Shown in pieces: positions 33,901 through 40,446 of a stretch of 48,775 nucleotides of DNA. The stretch comes from an uncultured Verrucomicrobiota bacterium (lineage in GTDB: Bacteria; Verrucomicrobiota; Kiritimatiellia; CAJWTS01). Where the stretch lies: positions 1-48,775 of the forward strand of contig CAJWTS010000024.1 of NCBI GenBank assembly GCA_913047795.1. The letters are read 5' to 3'. A program made the position numbers and the translations under genes. The notes under the pieces were generated by a model. The model was not told the origin of the DNA. It was given only the letters and a program-made list of their open reading frames with translations, and ran no database searches. Numbering within the stretch: position 1 is the stretch's first letter; each line of letters begins with the position of its first letter.

Positions 33901-34424
33901 TGATGCGACGCGTCATAGTCATCTCGATAACCGGGGCAGCAAGTGTGTTCCTCAATGCGCGGGTTGCCGACGCGCAGGTCACAACCGCGACCATTGTGGT
34001 CAAGGGGATGGCGTGTCCGTTCTGCGCGTGCGGCGTCGAGAAAAAATTGAAAGAGGTGGAAGGTGTACAGGGCGTGAGCGTAGACACGAAATCCGGAACC
34101 GCGGTCGTGTCGTGCCGCGCGGACGAGACAATCGCGCTGCAGAAGTTGCCGCAGGCGATAAAGGCGTCTGGATTCACGCCGGGAGGCATGCGCGCCGAGG
34201 CCTTGGGAATCCTGGAGAAAGATGAGGGGGGACGCTTCTTTCTCATCTCGTCAGGCGGGGAGCGGCTCTTCGTGCTGCATCATCTCGATCGGAAGCTGAA
34301 AAATCGGCTAGAGGATTTGAAGGAGCGCAAGATGAACGTACGCATTGCCGGCAGCGTGCACACCAACGAGAACGCGATCTCTACGATGGTGCCCGAAAAT
34401 GTGGAGCCACTCCGTCAGAAATAA
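33897..34424 (+). CDS. Exported HMA-domain metal-binding protein (MerP-like N-terminal domain)
   Basis: A 175-residue exported protein. After a signal peptide (to about ADA at 24) comes a heavy-metal-associated domain, VVKGMACPFCACGVEKKLKE, with an unusual CPFCAC metal loop in place of the usual CxxC, followed by the rest of a ferredoxin-like fold to about residue 90. The C-terminal 80 residues form a second, OB-like beta domain (GRFFLISSGGERLFVLHHLD). MerP itself has only the first domain. It begins at the ATGA overlapping the merR stop, so it is translated in step with the regulator and driven by the MerR promoter. Confidence 0.75.
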   Translation: MMMRRVIVISITGAASVFLNARVADAQVTTATIVVKGMACPFCACGVEKKLKEVEGVQGVSVDTKSGTAVVSCRADETIALQKLPQAIKASGFTPGGMRAEALGILEKDEGGRFFLISSGGERLFVLHHLDRKLKNRLEDLKERKMNVRIAGSVHTNENAISTMVPENVEPLRQK

Positions 34425-34590
34425 TGTCGCGGGGCGACGACCTGCACGGCGACACGCTGCCGTGGTCTTTGCGGGGCTTGCGGCCGCGTTTGCCGAGGCC
34501 GCCGTGCAATTGCCCGTCGTACAAAACCTCAACGGCGAAGCCCAGGAGAACGACTTTATCGCCGCCGCGAGTGTCCGAATGAATTTCTGA
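34424..34590 (+). pseudogene. C-terminal relic of an outer-membrane beta-barrel protein
   Basis: The last frame before a TGA at 34588-34590 reads AAVQLPVVQNLNGEAQENDF and IAAASVRMNF, closing with the terminal Phe of an outer-membrane strand; 'vQLPvyqnlNG' is typical of transporter-type barrels in metal loci. Another frame, opening at an ATG that overlaps the HMA stop (TAATG at 34422-34426), gives MSRGDDLHGDTLPWSLRGL, which would precede it. One base is out of register near 34480-34490. Only the barrel's tail remains. Confidence 0.4.
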
Positions 34591-34614
34591 CAGATCACGT
34601 GGTGGCCCGAGTGC

Positions 34615-35763
34615 CTATGGCGCCAGCGCGTTCTGGAGCGCAAGCAGGGCGTAGGCCGTGACGAGCACGGCGTTGCCTTCCATGAACTTCTTGCTCTGCG
34701 CGTTGGTCCAGTAGCCCGTATCGGTGGATTCGTCGACGATCTGAAGCGCGAGCAGTGTGCGAAGCAGTTCTTCGCGCCACAGGAGGGGCGTACCGTCGGC
34801 CATGGGGATCTGGTCCGAGCCGTGGGCACGCAGGGCCTTGCTCAAGACATAGTAGAAAAAGTAGAGGCCGCGGGCCCCCATTCCCGGATTCTCCTCCAGC
34901 GTCCAGTGTCGGCCGGCCCAGCCGAAAGCGGACGTTACCCGTGGATCGCTGCGTCGCACATCGGCATAGATCAACGCCAATAGGCCGGAGTAGGTCATGC
35001 TGCCGTAAGTACGCAGCACAACGACATCTTCCTTGTTCGTCACCGTTCCAGCCTTGGGTTCCGACAGGTTGTAGTGAAAGCCGCCCGCATCCTCACCGGC
35101 GGCCGCGGGGTCGCTCTGCAGCCGTTTCAGGAAGCGCAACGCTGCGTCCCACTCCACGTCGACCGCGGACACGCCCGGTGCGCGACGATCCTCCAGATGC
35201 TGGGTCAGTCGCATGGCCTCCATGGCGTAGGTCGTATTGTTCAGGTCGGGCCGCGACATGCGACCGCTGCGGTTGTAGCCGAAGCCGCCGTGACGGTCCG
35301 AATCGTCCAGGCGTTGCGATGCCGCGATGAAGCGGCGCGCCCGGAGGATAACCGGGGTCAACTCCGAATCTTCGATCGCGGCCAATGCGGCCATGCAGAT
35401 GGCTGTGTTGTATGTGGTCAAGCCCCCGGTGATGCTGACGGGTGCCTTGTAGTAAATGCCGCCGTCCGCATGGACGTTGGCCAGAATGAATGCCCGCGCT
35501 CTGGTCATCACGGCCTCGCGCTGCGGGTGCTCGCTCCGTGCAAAGGCGATCAGCGGCAGTCCGCTCAGGGCGGGCAGGCGTGGACTCGACCATGAGCCGC
35601 GTTTATGCTGCTGTTTCGCTAGCCAGTCGAGTCCGCGCCGGGCCGCCACCTCGGCGCGCTTACGCAGGACCCCACTTGGATCGTCAGCGCCGCGCAGGTC
35701 GCCCGCAACCAGGAGAATTGCCAGGCATCCGGCCACCCGTATGTCGATTCGAGCCCTTATCAT
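34615..35763 (-). CDS. Exported prenyltransferase/squalene-cyclase-repeat protein
   Basis: A 382-residue exported protein with an alpha/alpha-toroid of the terpene-cyclase/prenyltransferase repeat type. After a signal peptide (ending near DLRGA) come repeats such as RRGLDWLAKQQHKRGSWSS, ARAFILANVHADGGIYYK, ARRFIAASQRLDDSDRHGGF and AALRFLKRLQSDPA. No cyclase DxDD motif is visible, so it is probably a non-catalytic member, common in planctomycetal and verrucomicrobial genomes. The ATG at 35763 gives a clear signal peptide; the longer frame to 35934 does not. No Shine-Dalgarno sequence is seen. Confidence 0.75.
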   Translation of the reverse strand: MIRARIDIRVAGCLAILLVAGDLRGADDPSGVLRKRAEVAARRGLDWLAKQQHKRGSWSSPRLPALSGLPLIAFARSEHPQREAVMTRARAFILANVHADGGIYYKAPVSITGGLTTYNTAICMAALAAIEDSELTPVILRARRFIAASQRLDDSDRHGGFGYNRSGRMSRPDLNNTTYAMEAMRLTQHLEDRRAPGVSAVDVEWDAALRFLKRLQSDPAAAGEDAGGFHYNLSEPKAGTVTNKEDVVVLRTYGSMTYSGLLALIYADVRRSDPRVTSAFGWAGRHWTLEENPGMGARGLYFFYYVLSKALRAHGSDQIPMADGTPLLWREELLRTLLALQIVDESTDTGYWTNAQSKKFMEGNAVLVTAYALLALQNALAP

Positions 35764-35827
35764 TTTCTGTGCCAGTAGTATATACTGTCCTCCGTACAGG
35801 CCAGTGTAGCGTGCCGCCTGTTCCGCA

Positions 35828-36226
35828 TCAAATGCATATCGGAGCATCCGGGCGGAATGCGACATCAATACGCGCCCGGTAGAAGGTGCCGTCGCTGGGT
35901 GCGTTCGTGTCACGAAAGACACGGGTGAGGACATTCGTGTTATAGACGAACGGGACCAGCACGTTCCATGCGGTGTTGCTCAACTTGAGTTTGTGCTGAA
36001 TCTGGTCGTTCCTCGAAGTGAAGGGCGGGTGCAGGGACAGGTCGACCCGGGTGACAGCGCTGGTTGCCTGATCGTTCGTGAATTGAAACAGCGAGTCTTT
36101 ATTGGCGAGTACCGTGTTGACGACATACTCGTTGGCATTGCTCTGACCGTCCGGGTCCATGTCCGCGTGGCCCCGTGCCGTTGGGATGACAGATAACAGC
36201 AATAGGGTTGCCGTTCTTGAGCGTAT
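35828..36226 (-). CDS. Small secreted protein with Ca-repeat-like head; apparent ATA start
   Basis: A 132-residue protein whose mature part reads DMDPDGQSNANEYVVNTV, SLFQFTNDQAT and near the end DTNAPSDGTFYRARIDV. This is the tail module ('DtDGdg.sn..Eyi.gt.P.n..S.f') found at the end of large secreted proteins in PVC bacteria, here alone behind its own signal peptide (RSRTATLLLLSVIPTARGHA). AGGAG (36238-36234) lies 7 bases before an ATA at 36226-36224 exactly where the start codon should be. No ATG, GTG or CTG fits; a TTG at 36202 would cut the signal peptide. Either ATA is used, or the start is mutated. Confidence 0.5.
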   Translation of the reverse strand: MRSRTATLLLLSVIPTARGHADMDPDGQSNANEYVVNTVLANKDSLFQFTNDQATSAVTRVDLSLHPPFTSRNDQIQHKLKLSNTAWNVLVPFVYNTNVLTRVFRDTNAPSDGTFYRARIDVAFRPDAPICI

Positions 36227-36360
36227 GTGATTTCTCCTGTTTCGTTTTCGTAGCGTATCCTAAAAGTCCGCGATGGGAGCGTGTTCACCCGGGACCGGGC
36301 AAGATTACGGTATCTCGCCGCGCGAGGGAAAGGGGCGGCTCTCACTATTCGCCTTCGCGC

Positions 36361-36389
36361 TTGACGCGAAGAGGCGATTTTCCCATAGT
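36361..36389 (+). promoter_or_regulatory. Possible promoter of tRNA-Asn
   Basis: TTGACG (36361-36366), 17 bases, CATAGT (36384-36389) precede the tRNA by about 70 bases. The -35 box lies in a perfect 7-bp hairpin (CTTCGCG 36353-36359 with CGCGAAG 36365-36371). The -10 is poor. Confidence 0.3.
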
Positions 36390-36466
36390 TCGCGACCAAT
36401 TTCCGGGAATTCCGCCTTGTGGCGCTCGCTGCCCACGGGCGCACGTGATATATTCCGAGAACGTGA

Positions 36467-36538
36467 TCCGGCGTAGCTCAATGGTAGAGCGGGTGGCTGT
36501 TAACCACTAGGTTGTAGGTTCGAGCCCTACCGCCGGAG
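36467..36538 (+). tRNA. tRNA-Asn (GTT)
   Basis: A full cloverleaf: acceptor TCCGGCG (36467-36473) pairs with CGCCGGA (36531-36537), D-arm TAGCTCAATGGTAGAGC, anticodon stem GGTGG/CCACT with loop CTGTTAA, anticodon GTT at 36499-36501, and T-arm GTAGGTTCGAGCCCTAC. The discriminator is G at 36538. CCA is not encoded (CAG follows), so it is added after transcription. The minus-strand frame across it is an artefact. Confidence 0.97.
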
Positions 36539-36551
36539 CAGATCGAACATT

Positions 36552-36647
36552 GGGCCCGGCCTGGAAGCATCACGGAAGACGTGCTGTCGTGTCCGGCGCA
36601 GTCGAGTTTCAAAGTGGCGGCGACCCGTGATGATTTGGACCGGGCCC
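36552..36647 (+). ncRNA. Candidate structured RNA directly downstream of tRNA-Asn
   Basis: Two nested perfect helices are visible: GGGCCCGG (36552-36559) with CCGGGCCC (36640-36647), and inside it CATCACGG (36568-36575) with CCGTGATG (36625-36632). The arms between them are nearly equal in length (8 and 7 bases). Such nesting over 96 bases is unlikely by chance. It begins 14 bases after the tRNA, so the two may share a transcript. It matches no RNA I recognise, and no T-run follows. It might be a processing element, a small RNA or an old tRNA-linked insertion end. Confidence 0.35.
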
Positions 36648-36761
36648 TCTCCCTCGTCGGCTCATCGGGAGTATGACCCTCACGCGCCCAGCGACGAAAC
36701 TCACCCTCCTCAGAATTCATGATTGGACCCGAGGGAAGAACCAGAGACCCCTTCTTCAGCT

Positions 36762-36787
36762 AGAGGCTGGATGTCGGTGTAGCCTCT
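36762..36787. repeat. Inverted repeat in the tRNA-GNAT gap
   Basis: AGAGGCT (36762-36768) and AGCCTCT (36781-36787) are perfect inverted copies around a 12-base loop. The surrounding gap (36648-36891) otherwise shows no gene; at 36849-36874 a short repetitive run with AGCATCTAGC, CCAGCATCC and AGCATG precedes the acetyltransferase. Confidence 0.4.
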
Positions 36788-36891
36788 GCGTCACATTGGG
36801 CAGATACATGCTGTTCAGTGGACAAGAGGCCGAGGACTTGAAAGGATACAGCATCTAGCAACCAGCATCCAGCATGTGCGCACAACTCCAG

Positions 36892-37449
36892 ATGGTCTGG
36901 CCTAAAGATCGGCTCAAGGGTCGGCCCGAACGGCCGGTGCCGGAAGGGTATCAGTTGCGATATTTTCGCGAAGGAGATGAAGACGCGTATATTCAAGTGA
37001 TGCGCATGGCTGGATTCACGAGTTGGGGCAGTGAGTCGCTGAACTCAGTCCTGAAGAACGCTATTCCAGATGGCGTCTTCTTCGTCGAGGAGACGGCCAC
37101 ACCGAAGATCGTGGCAACGGCGATGTGCTGGCACAGGCCAACCGCGACTTTTCCGGATGGATACGAAATGGGCTGGGTCGCGGCCGATTCCGCGCACAGC
37201 GGAAAGGGCCTGGGCCGGATCGTGACGGCCGCCGCCACCCGGGCATTGCTTGAGCATGGCGCCCGGCAGATCTACCTGCTGACTGACGACTTCCGCCTGC
37301 CCGGCATCAAGAGCTATCTCAGCGTCGGCTATGTTCCACTCTTCCACGAGCCCGACATGCGCGAGCGCTGGCAAAAGGTATGTTCCGAGTTGGGGCTGAG
37401 GGTGGACGATTGCGGGGGCGTTGACATCAAGTCGCTAGAGGGATCATGA
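36892..37449 (+). CDS. GNAT-family N-acetyltransferase
   Basis: A 185-residue acetyltransferase of the Gcn5-related fold. The N-terminal part YQLRYFREGDEDAYIQVMR is the usual opening strand-helix, the core strand MGWVAADSAHSGKGLGRIVT carries motif A with the acetyl-CoA pyrophosphate-binding 'SGKGLG', and YLLTDDFRLPGIKSYLSVGY is motif B. The start MVWPKDRL at 36892 is preferred over the ATG at 36874, which sits in short repetitive DNA. There is no clear ribosome binding site. Substrate unknown. Confidence 0.8.
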   Translation: MVWPKDRLKGRPERPVPEGYQLRYFREGDEDAYIQVMRMAGFTSWGSESLNSVLKNAIPDGVFFVEETATPKIVATAMCWHRPTATFPDGYEMGWVAADSAHSGKGLGRIVTAAATRALLEHGARQIYLLTDDFRLPGIKSYLSVGYVPLFHEPDMRERWQKVCSELGLRVDDCGGVDIKSLEGS

Positions 37450-37463
37450 GATGACCCCTTCGA

Positions 37464-37491
37464 GAGGGGCGCGTCGTGAGGGGCGCGTCGT
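37464..37491. repeat. Two tandem copies of a 14-bp unit
   Basis: GAGGGGCGCGTCGT at 37464-37477 is repeated exactly at 37478-37491, and a third partial GAGG follows. It lies just after the acetyltransferase stop and looks like a recent slip or unequal duplication. Confidence 0.7.
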
Positions 37492-37557
37492 GAGGTAAGC
37501 ATGAAGCGATCCGGGTCACGCCGCTCCCCTCCAGGTTCTTGCAAGCCCGGGGCAGAT

Positions 37558-37752
37558 CTATGCCATTTCGTCGGGAGTCTCTCCATTCCGGCCGCGTAAG
37601 ATCTCGAACGTCCAGGTGTCTGCGTGCCCGATTTTCTTGAGTGCCCCCAGGATGCTATCCCAGCCCAGACCCCCAGGGCCATCGCGTTCGGAGCATTCCA
37701 CGCTGGTAATCAACTCGGGAGACTTGCACAGGAGGTGGGACCACTCGCGGGG
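37558..37752 (-). pseudogene. C-terminal relic, probably of a TIM-barrel sugar isomerase/epimerase
   Basis: On the minus strand, after a TGA at 37755-37753, the frame reads SHLLCKSPELITSVECSERD, GPGGLGWDSILGALKKIG, then TWTFEILRGRNG and ETPDEMA to a TAG at 37560-37558. The 'pG.G.lgWdsIl.ALkkiG....wtfEil' pattern is the last helix and strand of xylose-isomerase-like TIM barrels. The rest of the gene is absent. The whole 380-base gap 37450-37830 otherwise holds only the tandem repeat. Confidence 0.4.
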
Positions 37753-37830
37753 TCAGATCAGGACACCCTTGCCGCCGCCATGGATGCCAGCCACATGAAC
37801 CGGGTGGATTGCGGATAACGAACGCCTCCC

Positions 37831-38739
37831 ATGACTTCAGTCGCCATTATTCTGATTCTCATTTCGGCGGTCCTGCACGCCACGTGGAACCTGATGATGA
37901 AGCGCCGCAGTCCCACGCTGGCCTTCTACCTGCTGGCAACGATCGTTGGCGGGCTCTGCCTGTTTCCGCTCTACATTCCAATCCTGCCGAAGCTCGCGCA
38001 GGTCCCGCAATCGGTCTGGTGGGCCCTGCTGGCGACCGGGTTCTTCCAGTTGATTTACACCGTAGGATTGTCGGGTGCCTATCGCGCCGGAGATATTTCC
38101 GTGGCCTATCCGATTCTGCGATCGTTGCCCCCGGTGGTGGTGGCCATGGCGGCCATCCCGCTGGCGCGTGCCGATCGCATCAGCTTGCTCTGCTGGCTGG
38201 GCGTCGCCGGCATCATGCTGGGAAGCGTGCTGCTGCCCATGCGTTGGTTTCGCGACTTCCGTCTGCGCAACTATGTGAACGCATGTTGCGCCCTGGCTTT
38301 GCTTTCAGCCGTCGGGGGCGCGGGTTATGCGCTCGTCGACGACTACGCGGTGCGCGCCCTGCTCGAGAATCAGCAACTGTCACTCAGCGCGCTGCGGGCC
38401 GGTCTATTCTACATTCCGCTGCAGGTCACCAGTGTGATCGTATTCCTGGCGATCTGGGTGCTGCTTCGTCGGGAAGAGCGCAAGCAATTCGTGCAGCTGC
38501 TAAAGGTCGAGAAGCGGGCATTCGCGCTGGTCGGGATCTGCATCTATCCGGGTTATGCACTGGTGCTGATCGCCTATGCGTTTGCCGCTGACCCGAGTTA
38601 CGTGGTCGGTTTCCGTCAGGTGAGTATTCCGCTCGGTGTGGTGGGGGGAGTCGTCTTCCTCGGCGAACAGGGCAGCGTGCCAAAGTTTGTGGGTGTGAGC
38701 CTGATCCTGGCCGGGGTCCTCCTTGTTGCGGCCGGTTAG
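37831..38739 (+). CDS. EamA-family (drug/metabolite transporter superfamily) permease
   Basis: A 302-residue membrane protein with ten hydrophobic segments in two halves. The start MTSVAIILILISAVLHATWNL and the loop AYRAGDISVAYPILRSLPP are typical of EamA/PhnD-like permeases (the 'Ya.G..s...Pi.r..P' motif). It is not closely similar to the EamA protein at 6132-7010. It stands alone between the isomerase relic and a small-protein region; substrate unknown. Confidence 0.85.
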   Translation: MTSVAIILILISAVLHATWNLMMKRRSPTLAFYLLATIVGGLCLFPLYIPILPKLAQVPQSVWWALLATGFFQLIYTVGLSGAYRAGDISVAYPILRSLPPVVVAMAAIPLARADRISLLCWLGVAGIMLGSVLLPMRWFRDFRLRNYVNACCALALLSAVGGAGYALVDDYAVRALLENQQLSLSALRAGLFYIPLQVTSVIVFLAIWVLLRREERKQFVQLLKVEKRAFALVGICIYPGYALVLIAYAFAADPSYVVGFRQVSIPLGVVGGVVFLGEQGSVPKFVGVSLILAGVLLVAAG

Positions 38740-38767
38740 ACCCGGACCGATGCGAGGTTTCCGGCCG

Positions 38768-38899
38768 TTAATAGGGTACGGGTTCAAGCAGCCGTTGAAG
38801 GGCCAGATTCTGGATAGCCATCAGTTGGGCTTCGCATCGCCCCGTCCCCTCACTTGCGCTGCTGCACGCGATTCCGATCTTGGCACAATCGGCGTGCAT
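38768..38899 (-). CDS. Possible 43-residue small protein
   Basis: An open frame from ATG at 38899 to TAA at 38768 encodes a short protein with three cysteines in its first half (MHADCAKIGIACSSASE) and a helical end (MAIQNLALQRLLEP). Codon use resembles neighbouring genes. Its start overlaps the spacer of the divergent lipoprotein promoter. No ribosome binding site is evident and no family is known to me. Confidence 0.2.
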   Translation of the reverse strand: MHADCAKIGIACSSASEGTGRCEAQLMAIQNLALQRLLEPVPY

Positions 38900-38908
38900 G
38901 GGTATGTT
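38880..38908 (+). promoter_or_regulatory. Sigma-70-type promoter of the DUF6370-like lipoprotein
   Basis: TTGGCA (38880-38885, five of six), a 17-base spacer and TATGTT (38903-38908) lie with the -10 ending 8 bases before the ATG at 38917. No Shine-Dalgarno sequence is present, again suggesting a leaderless or near-leaderless message. Confidence 0.45.
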
Positions 38909-38916
38909 GTTCGACT

Positions 38917-39288
38917 ATGAAAACTACAGCGATACTCGCCAGCGCCGTTCTCGTGACAGGAATCATCTGCGGTTGTAATAAGTCGCCGCAACAAGCCGAG
39001 GAGCCGCCTCCGAAACCCGCTGCCGCAACGGCACCTGCTGTGGTCGATCAGACCCTGCGTGTGGAGGTGGGATGCGCGGGTTGTATCTACTCCGTCGACG
39101 GCGTCGAAGGATGCAGCGTCTTGGCCGCCAAGATAGACGACCGTGTTGTCGTCGCGTCGGGCGAAGTGGGCGACATTCACGGCGACGGTCTCTGTATGCA
39201 GGCGCGCAAGGCTGAGGTTGTCGGACGTATCGAAGACGACAAGCTCGTGATCGTCAGCATGAAGTTGGATAAGCCTGGCGACGGGTGA
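38917..39288 (+). CDS. Small lipoprotein, DUF6370-like
   Basis: A 123-residue lipoprotein with lipobox ICGC (Cys20). A Pro/Ala linker (EEPPPKPAAATAPA) leads to a compact domain VEVGCAGCIYSVDGVEGCSV, with DIHGDGLCMQARKAEVVGRI. The conserved cysteines and 'GC..C.y.v.gv.GC', 'G.C...RkA.v.G.i' pattern are those of DUF6370 proteins, whose function is unknown; the cysteines suggest metal or redox chemistry. It is followed by a HAD-family gene after 43 bases on the same strand. Confidence 0.65.
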   Translation: MKTTAILASAVLVTGIICGCNKSPQQAEEPPPKPAAATAPAVVDQTLRVEVGCAGCIYSVDGVEGCSVLAAKIDDRVVVASGEVGDIHGDGLCMQARKAEVVGRIEDDKLVIVSMKLDKPGDG

Positions 39289-39331
39289 GTCTCGGCGTGC
39301 GACCGGTACCCGGGGTCGCGGGGATGCGGAT

Positions 39332-40381
39332 ATGAACGATATCAGGCTGATCGCGACTGATCTTGACGGCACCCTGATCGGTCCGCAGAACGAGTTCACC
39401 CTCTATGATTCATTCGGCGAGTGCGTGGAAGGATTCCGACGGCAATCCAACGCGCTCTGGGCTGTCTGCACCGGGCGCACGCTAAATAGTTACAAGCGCA
39501 TCTTTTCGCTACTTCGCCGCCGCGGAATCACGCCGGACTTTGTGATCGTCCGACACGCCTACATGTACAGTGTTTACCCACGTTGCTATCTCCCGCACGT
39601 TGCGTGGAACTTTCAGATTCAGCAGCAGATCCGCGCCCATACGCGCCACATTCGACGGACCTTTAACGACTGGGAGAGCTTGATCACCACTCGCTTCCCC
39701 GACGCCCGCACGACCACGTTCGAGAAGGATCGGCTCACCATTCAATTCAAGGCCAATGCGGACGCTGCCATGGCGCGCGATATTCTGCGCCAGGAGACAA
39801 GGACGAACTCGATGCTGACCGTATTTCAGTACCTTCAGGAGGTCGACGTTCGCCGGATCCCCGTCACGAAGGCAATGGCGTTGACGGCACTCTGTGAGCA
39901 TCTCGACATCCCGGCCGGAGAGGTGCTTGTTGTCGGCGATGGCCATAATGATCTGAGCATGATGGAACCGGCGATCGCGCGCTATACGGGTTGCCCGGCC
40001 AATTCCAACGACGAAGTCATCGAACTGGTCCACGCGCGCGGCGGCCATATCGCAAGCAAGCCGTACATGGAGGGGGTGATTGAGGTTCTGCATGCTTACG
40101 AACAGGGCAAGGTGCACAGCGCATTACCGGTTGGGTGGGTTCCCACGGCGCTCTCGGACAATCCGGATCCGCCGAAGAAAAAACATCGTAAACAGATGGT
40201 GTCGGCCCAGGCCAACTACCGTCGCAGCCAACGTTTCAAGACGATGTTGCTGGCTGGTTCAGGGCTCGGAATTGCCCTGTTCGTGCTGGCGTACTTCCGG
40301 GTGTTGCCAAAGTCCGATCTAATCATGAAACCGTTCGCTATCGCGGGGAGGGTCTTCGGCCGCTTGGTCGACGCCCTGTAG
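39332..40381 (+). CDS. HAD-family phosphatase (Cof-like) with C-terminal membrane anchor
   Basis: A 349-residue protein. HAD motif I is IATDLDGTLIG (nucleophile Asp10, second Asp12), motif II is AVCTGRT, and motif IV is LVVGDGHNDLSMME, with a Cof/SPP-type C2 cap between them (residues about 85-190). The protein continues with a Pro/Lys linker (NPDPPKKKHRKQM) and a single helix, MLLAGSGLGIALFVLAYF, near the C-terminus. Cof-like phosphatases act on sugar phosphates and are normally soluble; this tether would hold the domain at the cytoplasmic face of the membrane. Substrate unknown. Confidence 0.8.
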   Translation: MNDIRLIATDLDGTLIGPQNEFTLYDSFGECVEGFRRQSNALWAVCTGRTLNSYKRIFSLLRRRGITPDFVIVRHAYMYSVYPRCYLPHVAWNFQIQQQIRAHTRHIRRTFNDWESLITTRFPDARTTTFEKDRLTIQFKANADAAMARDILRQETRTNSMLTVFQYLQEVDVRRIPVTKAMALTALCEHLDIPAGEVLVVGDGHNDLSMMEPAIARYTGCPANSNDEVIELVHARGGHIASKPYMEGVIEVLHAYEQGKVHSALPVGWVPTALSDNPDPPKKKHRKQMVSAQANYRRSQRFKTMLLAGSGLGIALFVLAYFRVLPKSDLIMKPFAIAGRVFGRLVDAL

Positions 40382-40446
40382 GGGTTTTGCGGGGCGTGGC
40401 TGCGTTGCGCGAATTCCTGATCCGCGGACCGGCGCGCCGCGTTGCT

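Noticed and set aside
34308..34829. 173-codon minus-strand frame
   Set aside because: It lies across the HMA gene end and the start of the repeat-protein 3' end with Arg/Ser/Thr-rich shadow composition.
36353..36381. Intrinsic terminator before tRNA-Asn
   Set aside because: The 7-bp hairpin is real but the TTTT lies seven bases beyond it and no gene ends here.
36478..36720. Minus-strand frame across the tRNA
   Set aside because: Its end is the antisense of tRNA-Asn, a well-known false gene in annotations.
38881..38897. Possible sigma-54 promoter (TGGCAC...GC) before the lipoprotein
   Set aside because: The GG-to-GC distance is 12 bases rather than 10; a sigma-70 reading with 17-base spacing fits better.
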